From Pseudomonas lini (GTDB lineage: Bacteria; Pseudomonadota; Gammaproteobacteria; Pseudomonadales; Pseudomonadaceae), in the NCBI RefSeq assembly GCF_964063345.1, contig NZ_OZ061318.1:4960001-5024000 (forward strand): DNA of 64,000 nucleotides. The letters run 5' to 3'. Position 1 is the first letter of the stretch. Each line of letters begins with the position of its first letter. Under the pieces are notes generated by a model, which saw nothing but the letters and a program-made list of their open reading frames with translations, did not search any database and was not told the origin of the DNA. Positions 42,765 to 52,606 of this stretch are shown here, piece after piece. Position numbers and translations under genes: made by a program.

Positions 42765-43078
42765 GTTCGCGCTCCTCGCTAAGTCTGTTGATAGATCTGG
42801 TAGATCCGCGCTTTTAAAAAGCCTGCGCAGGATACAGCAGGAGAAATGACAAAAAGACTTTTATATCCAATTGTTGCGACGGATGGGATTGTCTAGACAG
42901 GTCTACAAGGGGGACGAAGACCTACTGTGGCGAGGGAGCTTGCTCCCGCTGGGCTGCGGAGCGGCCCCAATGCAGGCAATGAGTTGTTTGCGTTAGAACT
43001 CGGTGCGGTTTTTGCGACCGCTACGCGCTCGAGCGGGAGCAAGCTCCCTCGCCACAGGGAGCTCGCCATTGCATCGGG
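42765..43078. other. Gene-free stretch between the 43-residue peptide gene and phhC
   Basis: 314 bases. It holds the promoter side of the peptide gene and an inverted REP pair (listed next). Near 42800-42895 the DNA is locally AT-rich (AAAGACTTTTATATCC) with no clear ORF. Confidence 0.6.
42926..43057. repeat. Inverted REP pair (GTGGCGAGGGAGCTTGC type)
   Basis: TGTGGCGAGGGAGCTTGCTC and its inverted copy ending CTCCCTCGCCACA enclose about 90 bases. It ends 22 bases beyond the phhC stop, so it may protect or end the phhABC message. Confidence 0.85.
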
Positions 43079-44272
43079 TTACTTGCAGACCTCAGCGATA
43101 GCCTCGGCCAGCAAGTCCAGACGCGTAGCGTCGATCCCGGCAACGTTCGCCCGGCCTGAACTGACCATGTACACGCTGTGATGCTCGCGCAGTTGTTTGA
43201 CCTGCTCCGGCGACAAACCGGTGTAGGAAAACATCCCGCGTTGCACACCGATGTGCGCAAATCGCTCGCGCAAGCCATGGGGTTCAAGCGCTTCGACCAG
43301 ACCACTGCGCAACTGGGCGATACGCAAACGCATGGCTTCCACTTCGTCGGCCCAGCGGCTTTTCAGCTCTGGATCGCTGAGGATGGTCGCGACAACGGCG
43401 GCGCCATGATCCGGTGGCGTCGACCACAGGTTACGGGCGATGTTGGCCAGTTGGCTGCGGATATCCACCAGTTTGTCGGCGGTTTGTGCGCAGACAATCA
43501 GTGCGCCGGTGCGGTCGCAGTACAAGCCGAAGTTCTTCGAGCAGGAACTGGTGATCAGCACTTCCGGCAACTCGGCGGCGAACAGCCGGGTCGACCAGGC
43601 ATCTTGCTCCAGGCCGTCGCCGAAACCCTGATAAGCGAAGTCGATCAGTGGCAGCAAATCGCGACTGCGCACCACGTCCAGCACCCGACGCCAATCGTCA
43701 TGGGACAGGTCGAAACCGGTCGGGTTGTGGCAGCAGGCATGCAGCAGAACCACATCGCCCTTGGGGGCTTCATTGAGCACCGCCAGCATCGCTTCCACAT
43801 CGAGACGGTTATCGCTGCCCACGTACGGGTAATGACTGATCTTGACCCCGGCCGCCGCGAAAATGGTTTCGTGGATCGGCCAGGTCGGGTTGCTCAGCCA
43901 CACGCCACGGCCCGGCAGGCATTGGGCGATGAAGTCGGCGCTCAAACGCAATGCGCCAGTGCCGCCCGGCGTTTGAGTGGCACCGGCTCGTTGTTCGGCG
44001 ATCAGCGCCGAGTCAGCGCCAAGCACCAACTCGTTGATGACCTTGCCGAACGCTACATTGCCGTGGCCGCCGATGTAGGTCTTGGTGGATTGACGCTCCA
44101 CCAAGTGCTGCTCGGCGAGCTTCACCGCTTCGGGGATTGGCGTCAGGCCCTGGGCGTCTTTATAGACACCCACGCCGAGGTCGAATTTGCGCGGGTTAGG
44201 GTCCAGCGCATAGGCCTCCATCAGGCCGAGAATCGGGTCGCCGGGTACTCGACCGATGGCGTCGAAATGCAT
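43079..44272 (-). CDS. phhC: Aromatic amino acid aminotransferase PhhC
   Basis: 397 residues, class I aminotransferase. The pyridoxal Lys is in TSSCSKNFGLYCDRTGAL, PLP contacts are in HACCHNPTGFDLSHDDW and DFAYQGFGDGLE, and a C-terminal Arg sits in SSGRANVAGI. It matches the TyrB/PhhC group that converts Tyr to 4-hydroxyphenylpyruvate. Its ATG overlaps the phhB stop by one base, so translation is coupled. Confidence 0.92.
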   Translation of the reverse strand: MHFDAIGRVPGDPILGLMEAYALDPNPRKFDLGVGVYKDAQGLTPIPEAVKLAEQHLVERQSTKTYIGGHGNVAFGKVINELVLGADSALIAEQRAGATQTPGGTGALRLSADFIAQCLPGRGVWLSNPTWPIHETIFAAAGVKISHYPYVGSDNRLDVEAMLAVLNEAPKGDVVLLHACCHNPTGFDLSHDDWRRVLDVVRSRDLLPLIDFAYQGFGDGLEQDAWSTRLFAAELPEVLITSSCSKNFGLYCDRTGALIVCAQTADKLVDIRSQLANIARNLWSTPPDHGAAVVATILSDPELKSRWADEVEAMRLRIAQLRSGLVEALEPHGLRERFAHIGVQRGMFSYTGLSPEQVKQLREHHSVYMVSSGRANVAGIDATRLDLLAEAIAEVCK

Positions 44273-44628
44273 TATTTGCGGCCCTCGGCGTTCTTCGCCA
44301 CTTCGTCAGTGCGCGCGGCCATGATGAAGTCGTTGCGGTGCAGGCCTTTGATGGAGTGGCTCCACCAAGTCACGGTGACTTTGCCCCACTCGGTCAGCAG
44401 GCCCGGGTGGTGACCTTCGGCCTCGGAGATTTCACCGACGGCGTTGGTGAACGCCAGCGCGTGTTTGAAATTCTTGAACAGGAAAACTTTTTCCAGCTGC
44501 ATCACGCTGTCGCGGACTTCGATGTTCCAGTCAGGGATTTGCTTGATCAGGATCGGCAATTCTTCGTCGCTGACCTGAGGGGCATCGGCGCGGCAGGCTT
44601 CGCAATGGGCTTGGTTCAGAGCGTTCAT
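44272..44628 (-). CDS. phhB: Pterin-4a-carbinolamine dehydratase PhhB
   Basis: 118 residues. [20 protein letters not shown] holds the conserved HH pair and [20 protein letters not shown] the third His region of carbinolamine dehydratases. It regenerates the tetrahydropterin cofactor of PhhA. The ATG at 44628 gives the family N-terminus with a CxxC pair (HCEACRAD). Confidence 0.93.
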   Translation of the reverse strand: MNALNQAHCEACRADAPQVSDEELPILIKQIPDWNIEVRDSVMQLEKVFLFKNFKHALAFTNAVGEISEAEGHHPGLLTEWGKVTVTWWSHSIKGLHRNDFIMAARTDEVAKNAEGRK

Positions 44629-44697
44629 GGTGTATTCCTGAATTCGATTCTTGTTGGAAATTACTATCTTTGCGCGCAAGTCGCGAGCGGGATCTGC

Positions 44698-45489
44698 TCA
44701 GGCCGCTTTGGGCTTTGGCGGAAATTTCGGTGCGCGCAACCCCAACTGCATACCTTGCTTGACCATGCCCATGATGTCTTCGTGGGCCAGATCGAACAGG
44801 CGCTTGAGGTTCGGCAGAACAAAGTACAACGGTTGCAAGATGTCGATGCGGTACGGCGTGCGCATGCATTCCAGCGGGTCGAACGCCTGATGCTCAGGCT
44901 CGTCCGACAGGCAGTAAACGGTTTCTTTTGGCGAGGACAAAATACCGCCACCGTAGATGCGCAGGCCTTGCGGGGTGTCGACCAGGCCGAACTCGATGGT
45001 CATCCAGTACAGGCGCGCCAGGTACACGCGTTCTTCCTTGGAAGCCTGTAGGCCAAGTTTGCCGTAGGTGTGGGTGAATTCGGCGAACCAGGGGTTGGTC
45101 AGCAACGGACAGTGGCCAAAGATCTCGTGGAAAATGTCCGGTTCTTGCAGGTAATCCAGCTCTTCGCGGGTACGAATAAACGTCGCCACCGGAAACTGCT
45201 TGTTCGCCAGCAATTCGAAAAAGGTCTGGAAGGGAATCAGCGCGGGGACTCGGGCAACCTGCCAACCGGTGGTTTCACCGAGGACCTTGTTGATTTCACC
45301 GAGTTGCGGAATGCGGTCGTGGGGCAGACCGAGTTTTTCGATACCGTCCAGGTATTCCTGGCACGCACGGCCCTCGACCACTTTCAGCTGGCGAGTGATC
45401 AGCGTGTTCCACACCGCGTGTTCTTCGGCGGGGTAGTCGATAAAACCTTGCGCATCGGGCTCACGAGCCACGTATTGCGTCTGCTTCAT
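44698..45489 (-). CDS. phhA: Phenylalanine 4-monooxygenase PhhA
   Basis: 263 residues, the bacterial catalytic-domain length. The iron ligands are in FHEIFGHCPLLTNPWFAEF (HxxxxH) and a Glu in WMTIEFGLV. Pterin and substrate residues lie in VARVPALIPFQTFFELLANK. It hydroxylates Phe to Tyr. First gene of phhA-phhB-phhC; AGGAGAG precedes the ATG. Divergent from phhR. Confidence 0.95.
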   Translation of the reverse strand: MKQTQYVAREPDAQGFIDYPAEEHAVWNTLITRQLKVVEGRACQEYLDGIEKLGLPHDRIPQLGEINKVLGETTGWQVARVPALIPFQTFFELLANKQFPVATFIRTREELDYLQEPDIFHEIFGHCPLLTNPWFAEFTHTYGKLGLQASKEERVYLARLYWMTIEFGLVDTPQGLRIYGGGILSSPKETVYCLSDEPEHQAFDPLECMRTPYRIDILQPLYFVLPNLKRLFDLAHEDIMGMVKQGMQLGLRAPKFPPKPKAA

Positions 45490-45806
45490 GCTGCTCTCCT
45501 GCTAGGGGATTCGTTCTTGTTGTGTGTACAGCTATAGACCTAGAAATACCCCAAGGAGTGCGGTGTTGCAGCAGGTGAATACCGTTGCATGTAGGAAAAA
45601 TCTGCGCTTTTCGTAAAGTATTCGTTACGGATTGATCGCTATGGCGCAAGTATTGAGTTTTCCGGGTTTGAAAAGCGCTCTACCTGTCACATAATCTTGA
45701 CGACTAACTGAGCCGCTCGGCAAAAAAAACGTTCGGGTGCACTGCGAATACCCCACAGGTTATGCGCTCGGCATCAACCTCACTCACCGCTGTTACGGGC
45801 CTTTAT
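45490..45806. other. Divergent phhA-phhR control region
   Basis: 317 bases without a gene. It contains the PhhR-type box at 45612-45629. On the minus strand a GG-N10-GC arrangement near 45738-45751 (GGTATTCGCAGTGC) is a possible but distant sigma-54 element for phhA. I found no sigma-54 match close to the phhA start. Confidence 0.55.
45612..45629. promoter_or_regulatory. PhhR/TyrR-type box between phhA and phhR
   Basis: CGTAAA-GTATTC-GTTACG keeps the GTAAA-N6-xTTAC core of TGTAAA-N6-TTTACA. It is 123 bases before phhA and 178 bases before phhR, suited to activating phhA and autoregulating phhR. Confidence 0.6.
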
Positions 45807-47360
45807 ATGCGTATCAAAGTTCACTGCCAGAACCGCATCGGTATCCTGCGCGACATTCTCAACCTGCTGGTCGAGTACGGGATCAACGTCGCCCGTGGCG
45901 AAGTGGGCGGTGAGCACGGTAATGCGATCTATCTGCATTGCCCGAACCTGATCAATATTCAGTTCCAGGCGTTGCGTCCGAAGTTCGAGGCGATTGGCGG
46001 GGTGTTCGGCGTCAAGCGCGTAGGGCTGATGCCCAGCGAGCGTCGGCACATGGAACTCAATGCCTTGCTCGGTGCCTTGGAGTTTCCGGTGCTGTCGATC
46101 GACATGGGGGGCTCCATCGTTGCCGCCAACCGTGCGGCGGCGCAGTTGCTCGGGGTGCGGGTGGACGAGGTGCCGGGGATTCCACTGTCGCGGTACGCCG
46201 AGGATTTCGATTTGCCGGAGCTGGTGCGCGCCAACAAGTCGCGGATCAACGGCTTGCGGGTCAAGGTCAAGGGCGACGTGTTTCTCGCCGACATCGCGCC
46301 GCTGCAATCGGAGCATGACGAAAGCGAGGCCATGGCCGGTGCGGTATTGACGCTGCACCGGGCGGATCGGGTAGGCGAGCGCATTTATAACGTGCGTAAG
46401 CAGGAGTTGCGTGGCTTCGACAGCATTTTCCAGAGTTCGAAAGTGATGGCGGCGGTGGTGCGCGAGGCGCGACGCATGGCGCCACTGGATGCGCCGCTAT
46501 TGATAGAAGGCGAAACCGGCACCGGCAAAGAGTTGTTGGCGCGGGCCTGTCACCTGGCGAGCCCGCGTGGGCAGTCACCGTTGATGGCGCTCAACTGCGC
46601 CGGTCTGCCGGAGTCCATGGCCGAGACCGAACTGTTCGGCTACGGTCCCGGTGCCTTCGAAGGGGCGCGGGCCGAAGGCAAGCTTGGGCTGTTGGAACTG
46701 ACGGCGGGCGGTACGTTGTTCCTCGATGGCGTCGGCGAAATGAGCCCGCGCTTGCAGGTGAAATTGCTGCGCTTTCTGCAGGACGGTTGCTTCCGTCGTG
46801 TCGGCAGTGATGAAGAGGTTTATCTGGATGTGCGGGTGATCTGCGCAACGCAAGTGGACTTGTCCGAGCTGTGCGCTCGCGGTGAATTTCGCCAGGATTT
46901 GTACCACCGCTTGAACGTGCTCTCGCTGCACATCCCGCCGCTGCGTGAATGCCTCGACGGATTGGCGCCGTTGGTGGAGCACTTCCTCGATCAGGCCAGT
47001 CGGCAGATCGGTTGCCCGTTGCCGAAACTGGCGCCGGCGGCGATGGAGCGGCTCAGTCATTACCATTGGCCGGGCAACGTGCGGCAATTGGAAAACGTAC
47101 TGTTCCAGGCCGTTTCCCTGTGCGACGGCGGCACCGTCAAAGCCGAGCACATTCGTCTGCCGGACTACGGCGTGCGTCAGCCGCTTGGCGATTTTTCCCT
47201 TGAGGGCGGCTTGGACGAGATTGTCGGGCGCTTTGAGAAGGCGGTGCTGGAGCGGTTGTATTCCGAGCATCCGAGCAGCCGGCAACTGGGCAAGCGGTTG
47301 GGGGTTTCGCATACCACCATTGCCAATAAGTTGCGTGACTATGAAGTTGGCAAAACGTGA
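45807..47360 (+). CDS. phhR: Transcriptional activator PhhR (TyrR-like)
   Basis: 517 residues: ACT domain (RIKVHCQNRIGILRDILNLL), a PAS-like segment (about 80-150), AAA+ domain with Walker A GETGTGKE (about 234), and a C-terminal helix-turn-helix (SRQLGKRLGVSHTTIANKLR). The sigma-54 contact loop reads GAFEGA rather than GAFTGA, as expected for TyrR-type regulators that act on sigma-70 promoters. It responds to Phe/Tyr and activates phhABC. The ATG at 45807 fits the ACT start; the frame is open further upstream. Confidence 0.93.
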   Translation: MRIKVHCQNRIGILRDILNLLVEYGINVARGEVGGEHGNAIYLHCPNLINIQFQALRPKFEAIGGVFGVKRVGLMPSERRHMELNALLGALEFPVLSIDMGGSIVAANRAAAQLLGVRVDEVPGIPLSRYAEDFDLPELVRANKSRINGLRVKVKGDVFLADIAPLQSEHDESEAMAGAVLTLHRADRVGERIYNVRKQELRGFDSIFQSSKVMAAVVREARRMAPLDAPLLIEGETGTGKELLARACHLASPRGQSPLMALNCAGLPESMAETELFGYGPGAFEGARAEGKLGLLELTAGGTLFLDGVGEMSPRLQVKLLRFLQDGCFRRVGSDEEVYLDVRVICATQVDLSELCARGEFRQDLYHRLNVLSLHIPPLRECLDGLAPLVEHFLDQASRQIGCPLPKLAPAAMERLSHYHWPGNVRQLENVLFQAVSLCDGGTVKAEHIRLPDYGVRQPLGDFSLEGGLDEIVGRFEKAVLERLYSEHPSSRQLGKRLGVSHTTIANKLRDYEVGKT

Positions 47361-47531
47361 GCGTTAACGTTGTTCAATAGTGAATTAATACAATAAGTTG
47401 TTGGCTGGTAGTTATTCTCTAGTGCTTCTAAATCGTATTTGAAACGTTTTCTCTTTACCGTTGATCCGATTCGTGGAAGTTGCCAGGCTGGTCATCTAGG
47501 CTGAACTCAACGTTTGGCAGGAGCGATAACC

Positions 47532-47699
47532 ATGCCATCAATGGATGACCCTACCCAGCGAGTGCGCAAAGAAACTCGTCTGTTCCTTTTTCTGATTGTT
47601 GTTTTTTTTCCATTGCTGTCGGTGGCGATAGTGGGTGGTTACGGTTTCTTTGTCTGGTTTCTGCAAATGCTGCTCGGCCCTCCTGGCCCACCTCATTGA
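47532..47699 (+). CDS. napE: Periplasmic nitrate reductase accessory protein NapE
   Basis: 55 residues with one membrane helix (LFLFLIVVFFPLLSVAIVGGYGFFVWF) after a charged RVRKETR start, the NapE pattern. Role unclear; small integral membrane component of nap operons. GGCAGGAGCG lies before the ATG. The 170 bases upstream, after phhR, are AT-rich and must hold the nap promoter; only a half FNR-like TTGAT is visible. Confidence 0.85.
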   Translation: MPSMDDPTQRVRKETRLFLFLIVVFFPLLSVAIVGGYGFFVWFLQMLLGPPGPPH

Positions 47700-47738
47700 T
47701 TGTTGTCCATCTTTGCAACAAGACGGGGAGTACTGGTC

Positions 47739-48005
47739 ATGGAAATGACGCTGCATATTGTCAGTCTGGTGGTGCTTGCCCGTCCTGAGTTGTTCGAGGC
47801 GGTGAAAGCTAACTTGCGATTGCTCAATGGCGTTGAACTGCATCAGGAAAGTCCTGCCGGCAAACTGGTGGTTGTGCTGGAGATGGAAGAAGAAAGCGAG
47901 ATTTCTCAGTGCATCGGTCAGATCAACAGCTTGCCCGGTGTGCTCAATGCCTCCCTCGTTTATCACGAAATTCTCGATGTGACGGGAGAAAACACATGCC
48001 TATGA
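47739..48005 (+). CDS. napD: NapD: chaperone for the NapA Tat signal
   Basis: 88 residues. [20 protein letters not shown] and [17 protein letters not shown] form the ferredoxin-like NapD fold. It binds the twin-arginine signal of NapA until the cofactor is inserted. GGGGAG precedes the ATG at 47739. The 3' end overlaps napA by ten bases. Confidence 0.9.
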   Translation: MEMTLHIVSLVVLARPELFEAVKANLRLLNGVELHQESPAGKLVVVLEMEEESEISQCIGQINSLPGVLNASLVYHEILDVTGENTCL

Positions 48006-50500
48006 CTCGGCGAGAGTTTGTCAAAGCCCACGCTGCCGGGATCGCCGCAGCGGCGGCGGGGCTCCCGGTGTTTACGTCTGCCAGCAACCTGATCACCGAA
48101 GAAGACCGGGTGGCGCTGGATTGGAATAAAGCACCTTGCCGCTTTTGCGGCACCGGGTGCAGCGTCATGGTGGCGACCAAGGACAATCGGGTGGTCGCCA
48201 CTCATGGTGATGTGAAAGCCGAGGTCAATCGCGGGTTGAACTGCGTCAAAGGCTACTTCTTATCGAAGATTATGTACGGCGTTGATCGCCTGACTCAGCC
48301 GTTGTTGCGCATGACCAACGGACACTATGACAAACAAGGCGAGTTTCAACCGGTGTCCTGGAATCAGGCTTTTGATGTCATGGAGTTGAAGTTTAAGGAG
48401 GCGCTGAAAAACAAGGGAGCCGAGTCCGTCGCAATGTTCGGTTCAGGTCAGTGGACCATTTGGGAAGGCTATGCGGCCAACAAGTTGATGAAGGCGGGGT
48501 TTCGCACGAATAACATTGACCCCAATGCGCGTCATTGCATGGCCTCTGCGGTCATGGGGTTTATGCGTACGTTTGGTATCGATGAGCCGATGGGGTGTTA
48601 TGACGATATCGAAGTTACCGATGCGTTCGTTTTGTGGGGTTCAAACATGGCGGAGATGCATCCGATTCTTTGGAGCCGGGTGGCGGATCGCCGATTAAGT
48701 CAGCCCAGCGTCAAGGTTGCGGTACTGTCGACATTCGAGCATCGCAGTTTTGAGTTGGCCGACATTCCCATGGTGTTCAAGCCACAGACTGACCTGTTTA
48801 TTCTCAATTACATTGCCAACCACATCATTGAAAGCGGCTCGGTCAACAAAGATTTTGTCAGCAAACACACCAGGTTCGCCAAAGGTACGGATGACATCGG
48901 ATACGGCCTGCGTGCCGATAACCCGCTGGAGATGAAGGCCCGCAATGCCGCCAAGGCGAACACCTGGACCGACATCGACTTTGAGCAATTTGCGGCTTTC
49001 GTGAAACCTTACACCCTTGAGCGTACCGCCAGGGAAACCGGCGTGCCGGCCGAGCGTCTCAAGGCATTAGCCGAACTGTATGCCGACCCGAAGCGCAAGG
49101 TGGTCTCATTCTGGACCATGGGTTTTAACCAGCACACGCGGGGTGTCTGGGCTAATAACCTGATTTACAACATCCACCTGCTGACCGGAAAAATCAGCGA
49201 GCCGGGCAACAGCCCGTTCTCCCTGACGGGCCAGCCTTCGGCCTGCGGGACGGCGCGTGAAGTGGGAACGTTCTCCCATCGCCTGCCGGCCGACCTGGTG
49301 GTCACCAACCCGGTGCATCGCGCCAAGGCAGAGCAAATCTGGAAAGTGCCGCCGGGCACCATCAACGAAAAGGTCGGTTTTCATGCCGTGCAGCAGAGCC
49401 GCATGCTCAAAGATGGCGTGCTCAATGTGTATTGGACGATGGCCAGCAACAACATGCAGGCCGGCCCGAACATCATGCAGGAAGTGCTGCCGGGTTGGCG
49501 CAATCCTGAGAACTTTGTGGTGGTCTCGGATGTGTATCCCACCGTCTCCGCCCAGGCGGCCGATCTGATTCTGCCCACCGCGATGTGGGTCGAGAAAGAA
49601 GGTGCTTACGGCAATGCCGAACGTCGTACGCAGTTCTGGCATCAATTGGTCTCGGCGCCGGGTGACGCCAAATCTGATCTCTGGCAACTGGTCGAGTTTT
49701 CCAAGCGCTTTAAAACGGACGAGGTCTGGTCCGAGGAATTGTTGTCCGCCTCACCGCAGTACAAGGGTAAAACCCTGTATGAGGTGTTGTTCAAGAACGG
49801 TCAGGTCGATCAATTCCCGCTTGATCAGATGGAGGCGGGCTATCAAAACGACGAGGCCCGGGAGTTTGGTTTTTACCTGCAAAAAGGGTTGTTCGAAGAG
49901 TATGCCCAATTCGGCCGTGGGCACGGTCATGACCTGGCCCCGTTTGATCGCTACCACACCGAGCGCGGGTTGCGATGGCCCGTCGTCGAGGGCAAGGAAA
50001 CACGTTGGCGTTTCCGGGAAGGGTATGACCCCTATGTGGAGAAGGGGAGTGGTGTGCAGTTTTACGGCTATCCCGACAAGAAGGCGATCATCTTCGCGCT
50101 CCCCTACGAGCCACCTGCGGAATCCCCCGACGCGGACTTTCCATTCTGGTTGAGTACCGGCCGGGTACTTGAGCATTGGCACACCGGGACTATGACTCAG
50201 CGGGTCGAGGAACTTTATAAGGCGGTTCCCGACGCGTTGGTCTACATGCACCCGGCCGATGCCCAAGCCTTGAATGCCCGTCGAGGCAGTGAAGTGAAGC
50301 TGATCAGTCGACGCGGTGAGATGCGTGCGCGCATCGAAACCCGAGGGCGCAACAAACCACCACAGGGCTTGGTCTTTGTACCGTTCTTCGATGCCAACAA
50401 GCTGATCAACAAGGTCACGCTTGATGCGACGGACCCCATCTCCAAACAAACTGATTACAAAAAATGTGCGATCAGGATTGAGTTGATCAAGACGGCATAA
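47996..50500 (+). CDS. napA: Periplasmic nitrate reductase catalytic subunit NapA
   Basis: 834 residues. Tat signal with [19 protein letters not shown]; the [4Fe-4S] cysteines CRFCGTGC and the later Cys in GLNCVKG; the Mo-coordinating Cys in [14 protein letters not shown] lies 7 bases before the ATG at 47996; a second ATG two codons on is possible. NapA reduces nitrate to nitrite in the periplasm using bis-MGD. Partner genes napB and napC follow. The cluster has slightly lower GC than neighbouring genes. Confidence 0.96.
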   Translation: MPMTRREFVKAHAAGIAAAAAGLPVFTSASNLITEEDRVALDWNKAPCRFCGTGCSVMVATKDNRVVATHGDVKAEVNRGLNCVKGYFLSKIMYGVDRLTQPLLRMTNGHYDKQGEFQPVSWNQAFDVMELKFKEALKNKGAESVAMFGSGQWTIWEGYAANKLMKAGFRTNNIDPNARHCMASAVMGFMRTFGIDEPMGCYDDIEVTDAFVLWGSNMAEMHPILWSRVADRRLSQPSVKVAVLSTFEHRSFELADIPMVFKPQTDLFILNYIANHIIESGSVNKDFVSKHTRFAKGTDDIGYGLRADNPLEMKARNAAKANTWTDIDFEQFAAFVKPYTLERTARETGVPAERLKALAELYADPKRKVVSFWTMGFNQHTRGVWANNLIYNIHLLTGKISEPGNSPFSLTGQPSACGTAREVGTFSHRLPADLVVTNPVHRAKAEQIWKVPPGTINEKVGFHAVQQSRMLKDGVLNVYWTMASNNMQAGPNIMQEVLPGWRNPENFVVVSDVYPTVSAQAADLILPTAMWVEKEGAYGNAERRTQFWHQLVSAPGDAKSDLWQLVEFSKRFKTDEVWSEELLSASPQYKGKTLYEVLFKNGQVDQFPLDQMEAGYQNDEAREFGFYLQKGLFEEYAQFGRGHGHDLAPFDRYHTERGLRWPVVEGKETRWRFREGYDPYVEKGSGVQFYGYPDKKAIIFALPYEPPAESPDADFPFWLSTGRVLEHWHTGTMTQRVEELYKAVPDALVYMHPADAQALNARRGSEVKLISRRGEMRARIETRGRNKPPQGLVFVPFFDANKLINKVTLDATDPISKQTDYKKCAIRIELIKTA

Positions 50501-50511
50501 GGAGAGCTCAG

Positions 50512-51003
50512 ATGAAGAGTCGTTCGCTGTCCTTGCTTGCCGCTCTGTTGGTTTGGATGCCCGCGGCATTTGCGACGGAGCCCGCTTACCCGCTGAATGC
50601 TCCTGCACCGGATGGCCGGCGAGCCGGAGGGACCTTGACCCAGGAGTTGCCGGCACCGCCGATTGTTGATGACGAGAACAAGGACCTCAAGCGCGAGCGC
50701 AATTATCCCGAACAGCCGCCCACTATCCCGCACAGTATTCGGGGGTATCACATCGACAAGAACAGTAACAAGTGTCTGTCCTGTCACAGCCGCGCCAACA
50801 GCGCACGTACTCAGGCGCCGATGATCAGTATCACCCACTACATGGACCGTGATGGTCAGGCGCTGGCAGCCGTTTCGCCACGTCGGTATTTCTGCAATCA
50901 GTGTCACGTGCCACAGAAAGACGTTAAGCCACTGGTGGGCAATAGCTTCAAGAACATTGACCAGGTGCTGCAAGACGAAATCAACGGCCAACAGAAACCT
51001 TGA
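50512..51003 (+). CDS. napB: NapB: dihaem cytochrome c subunit
   Basis: 163 residues with a Sec signal (SLSLLAALLVWMPAAFA) and two haem-c sites, CLSCH and CNQCH, with distal His in the HSIRGYH and ISITHY segments. It passes electrons from NapC to NapA. AAGGAGAG precedes the ATG, 11 bases after napA. Confidence 0.95.
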   Translation: MKSRSLSLLAALLVWMPAAFATEPAYPLNAPAPDGRRAGGTLTQELPAPPIVDDENKDLKRERNYPEQPPTIPHSIRGYHIDKNSNKCLSCHSRANSARTQAPMISITHYMDRDGQALAAVSPRRYFCNQCHVPQKDVKPLVGNSFKNIDQVLQDEINGQQKP

Positions 51004-51012
51004 GGAGAGGCC

Positions 51013-51609
51013 ATGAAATCCTTGCTTGTCCTGCTCAAAGACTATTGGGGGATTCTGCGTCGACCCAGTGTGCATTACAGCCTGGGTTTTCTGACGCTCG
51101 GTGGGTTTGTTGCCGGGGTGATTTTCTGGGGTGGTTTCAACACCGCGCTGGAAGCGACCAATACCGAGAAGTTCTGCATTTCCTGCCATGAAATGCGCGA
51201 CAACGTTTTTGTCGAACTGCAGGAAACCATTCACTACACCAATCGCTCTGGCGTACGAGCTACCTGTCCGGACTGTCACGTCCCCCATGAGTGGACCCAT
51301 AAGATTGCCCGCAAGATGCAGGCTTCCAAAGAGGTGTGGGGAAAGGTGTTCGGAACGATTGATAGCCGCGAAAAGTTTGTCGGTATGCGGCGTGAGCTGG
51401 CCGAGCACGAGTGGGGACGGCTCAAGGCAAACGACTCCCGAGAGTGCCGCAATTGCCATAACTTCGAATTCATGGATTTCACCCGTCAGGGCAAACGCGC
51501 CGCCAATATGCATTCCACGTCACTGGCCTCGGGTCAAGCCACCTGTATCGACTGTCATAAGGGCATTGCTCACAAGTTACCCGACATGAGCGGGGTCAAA
51601 GGCTGGTAG
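51013..51609 (+). CDS. napC: NapC: membrane-anchored tetrahaem quinol dehydrogenase
   Basis: 198 residues. One N-terminal membrane helix ([20 protein letters not shown]) and four haem-c motifs: CISCH, CPDCH, CRNCH and CIDCH. It oxidises quinol and feeds NapB. The operon lacks napF, napG and napH, so NapC is the only evident electron input. Confidence 0.95.
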   Translation: MKSLLVLLKDYWGILRRPSVHYSLGFLTLGGFVAGVIFWGGFNTALEATNTEKFCISCHEMRDNVFVELQETIHYTNRSGVRATCPDCHVPHEWTHKIARKMQASKEVWGKVFGTIDSREKFVGMRRELAEHEWGRLKANDSRECRNCHNFEFMDFTRQGKRAANMHSTSLASGQATCIDCHKGIAHKLPDMSGVKGW

Positions 51610-51747
51610 CCGATTCGGCCTCGGCGTTCTCTGTGTTGCCGCCAAACGGCATGATCGCGCCGGTTTTTCGTCTTTGACACATTCCCCCAATCCTCTCTGA
51701 ATCCCTCAAGTCCTTTGTTTGCCGGGCCCTGTGCCGCCAGAAAAAAG

Positions 51748-51764
51748 TTGGTCTGCAAATTGCT
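51748..51764 (+). promoter_or_regulatory. Sigma-54 promoter of flgF
   Basis: TTGG-TCTGCAAA-TTGC: GG at 51750-51751 and GC at 51762-51763 are exactly 10 bases apart and both flanks fit the TTGGCAC-N5-TTGC consensus. It ends 57 bases before flgF and about 140 bases after napC. Flagellar genes of this class are activated by FleQ/FleR with RpoN in Pseudomonas. Confidence 0.8.
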
Positions 51765-51820
51765 TATGGCTCAGCAGTACAGCGGTGGGCGGCAAACGTC
51801 CGGCATGCAGAGGAAAGAGT

Positions 51821-52561
51821 GTGGACAAGTACCTTTATGTGGCAATGACCGGCGCCAGCCAGAATGCACTGGCGCAGAAGGCTCATGCCAACAACCTGGC
51901 GAACATCTCTACCAACGGTTTTCAGAAGGACCTGGAACAGGCCCGTTCGATGCCGGTGTTTGGTGACAGCTTTCCGGCGCGTGCGTTTGCCCTGAGCGAA
52001 CGTCCGGCCACCGACTTCTCTGCGGGCTCGCTGGTGGAAACCGGTCGCGACCTCGATGTCGCGGTGCAAGGCAATGGCTGGATCGCCGTGCAGAACCCCG
52101 ATGGCGGTGAAAGCTACGTGCGCACTGGCAGCCTCAACGTTGACGCGCTGGGCGTGCTGCGGGCCGGCAACGGTATGCCGGTGGTAGGCAATGGCGGGCC
52201 GATTGCCGTGCCGCCCGAGCAGCAAATCGAAGTCGGCGAAGACGGCACCATCAGCATCCGTGCAATGGGCGAAGGCCCTCGCGTGATGGCGGAAGTCGAT
52301 CGCATCAAACTGGTCAACCCGGACTTCAAGAACATGACCAAAGGCCTGGACGGTTCGATCCACACCAAGGACGGCAAGCCGGCGCAGGCCGATGCCAACG
52401 TCAAGCTGGTGTCCGGGTTTCTTGAGTCGAGCAACGTCAATGCCGTGGAAGAAATGACCTCGGTGCTGGCGCTGGCCAAGCAGTTCGAGCTGCACATCAA
52501 GATGATGAACACCGCCAAAGACGATGACCAGGCCATGGCTCGGGTCTTGCAGATCAGCTAA
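51821..52561 (+). CDS. flgF: Flagellar proximal-rod protein FlgF
   Basis: 246 residues, GTG start after AGAGGAAAG. N-terminal rod/hook motif ASQNALAQKAHANNLANIST and C-terminal SSNVNAVEEMTSVLALAKQF. FlgF builds the proximal rod in the periplasm. It is the first gene of the flgF-flgL unit and has its own sigma-54 promoter. flgE is not upstream here. Confidence 0.95.
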   Translation: MDKYLYVAMTGASQNALAQKAHANNLANISTNGFQKDLEQARSMPVFGDSFPARAFALSERPATDFSAGSLVETGRDLDVAVQGNGWIAVQNPDGGESYVRTGSLNVDALGVLRAGNGMPVVGNGGPIAVPPEQQIEVGEDGTISIRAMGEGPRVMAEVDRIKLVNPDFKNMTKGLDGSIHTKDGKPAQADANVKLVSGFLESSNVNAVEEMTSVLALAKQFELHIKMMNTAKDDDQAMARVLQIS

Positions 52562-52606
52562 TTATCAGAACGTCGCGCCGTAAAACAGGCGCACGAGGAG
52601 AATCGA

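Noticed and set aside
45738..45751. Sigma-54 promoter for phhA
   Set aside because: GG-N10-GC spacing is met but the flanks are poor, the site is about 250 bases from phhA, and PhhR lacks the GAFTGA Thr.
47460..47480. FNR/ANR box for napE
   Set aside because: Only one half (TTGAT) matches; the other half reads TTCGT rather than ATCAA.
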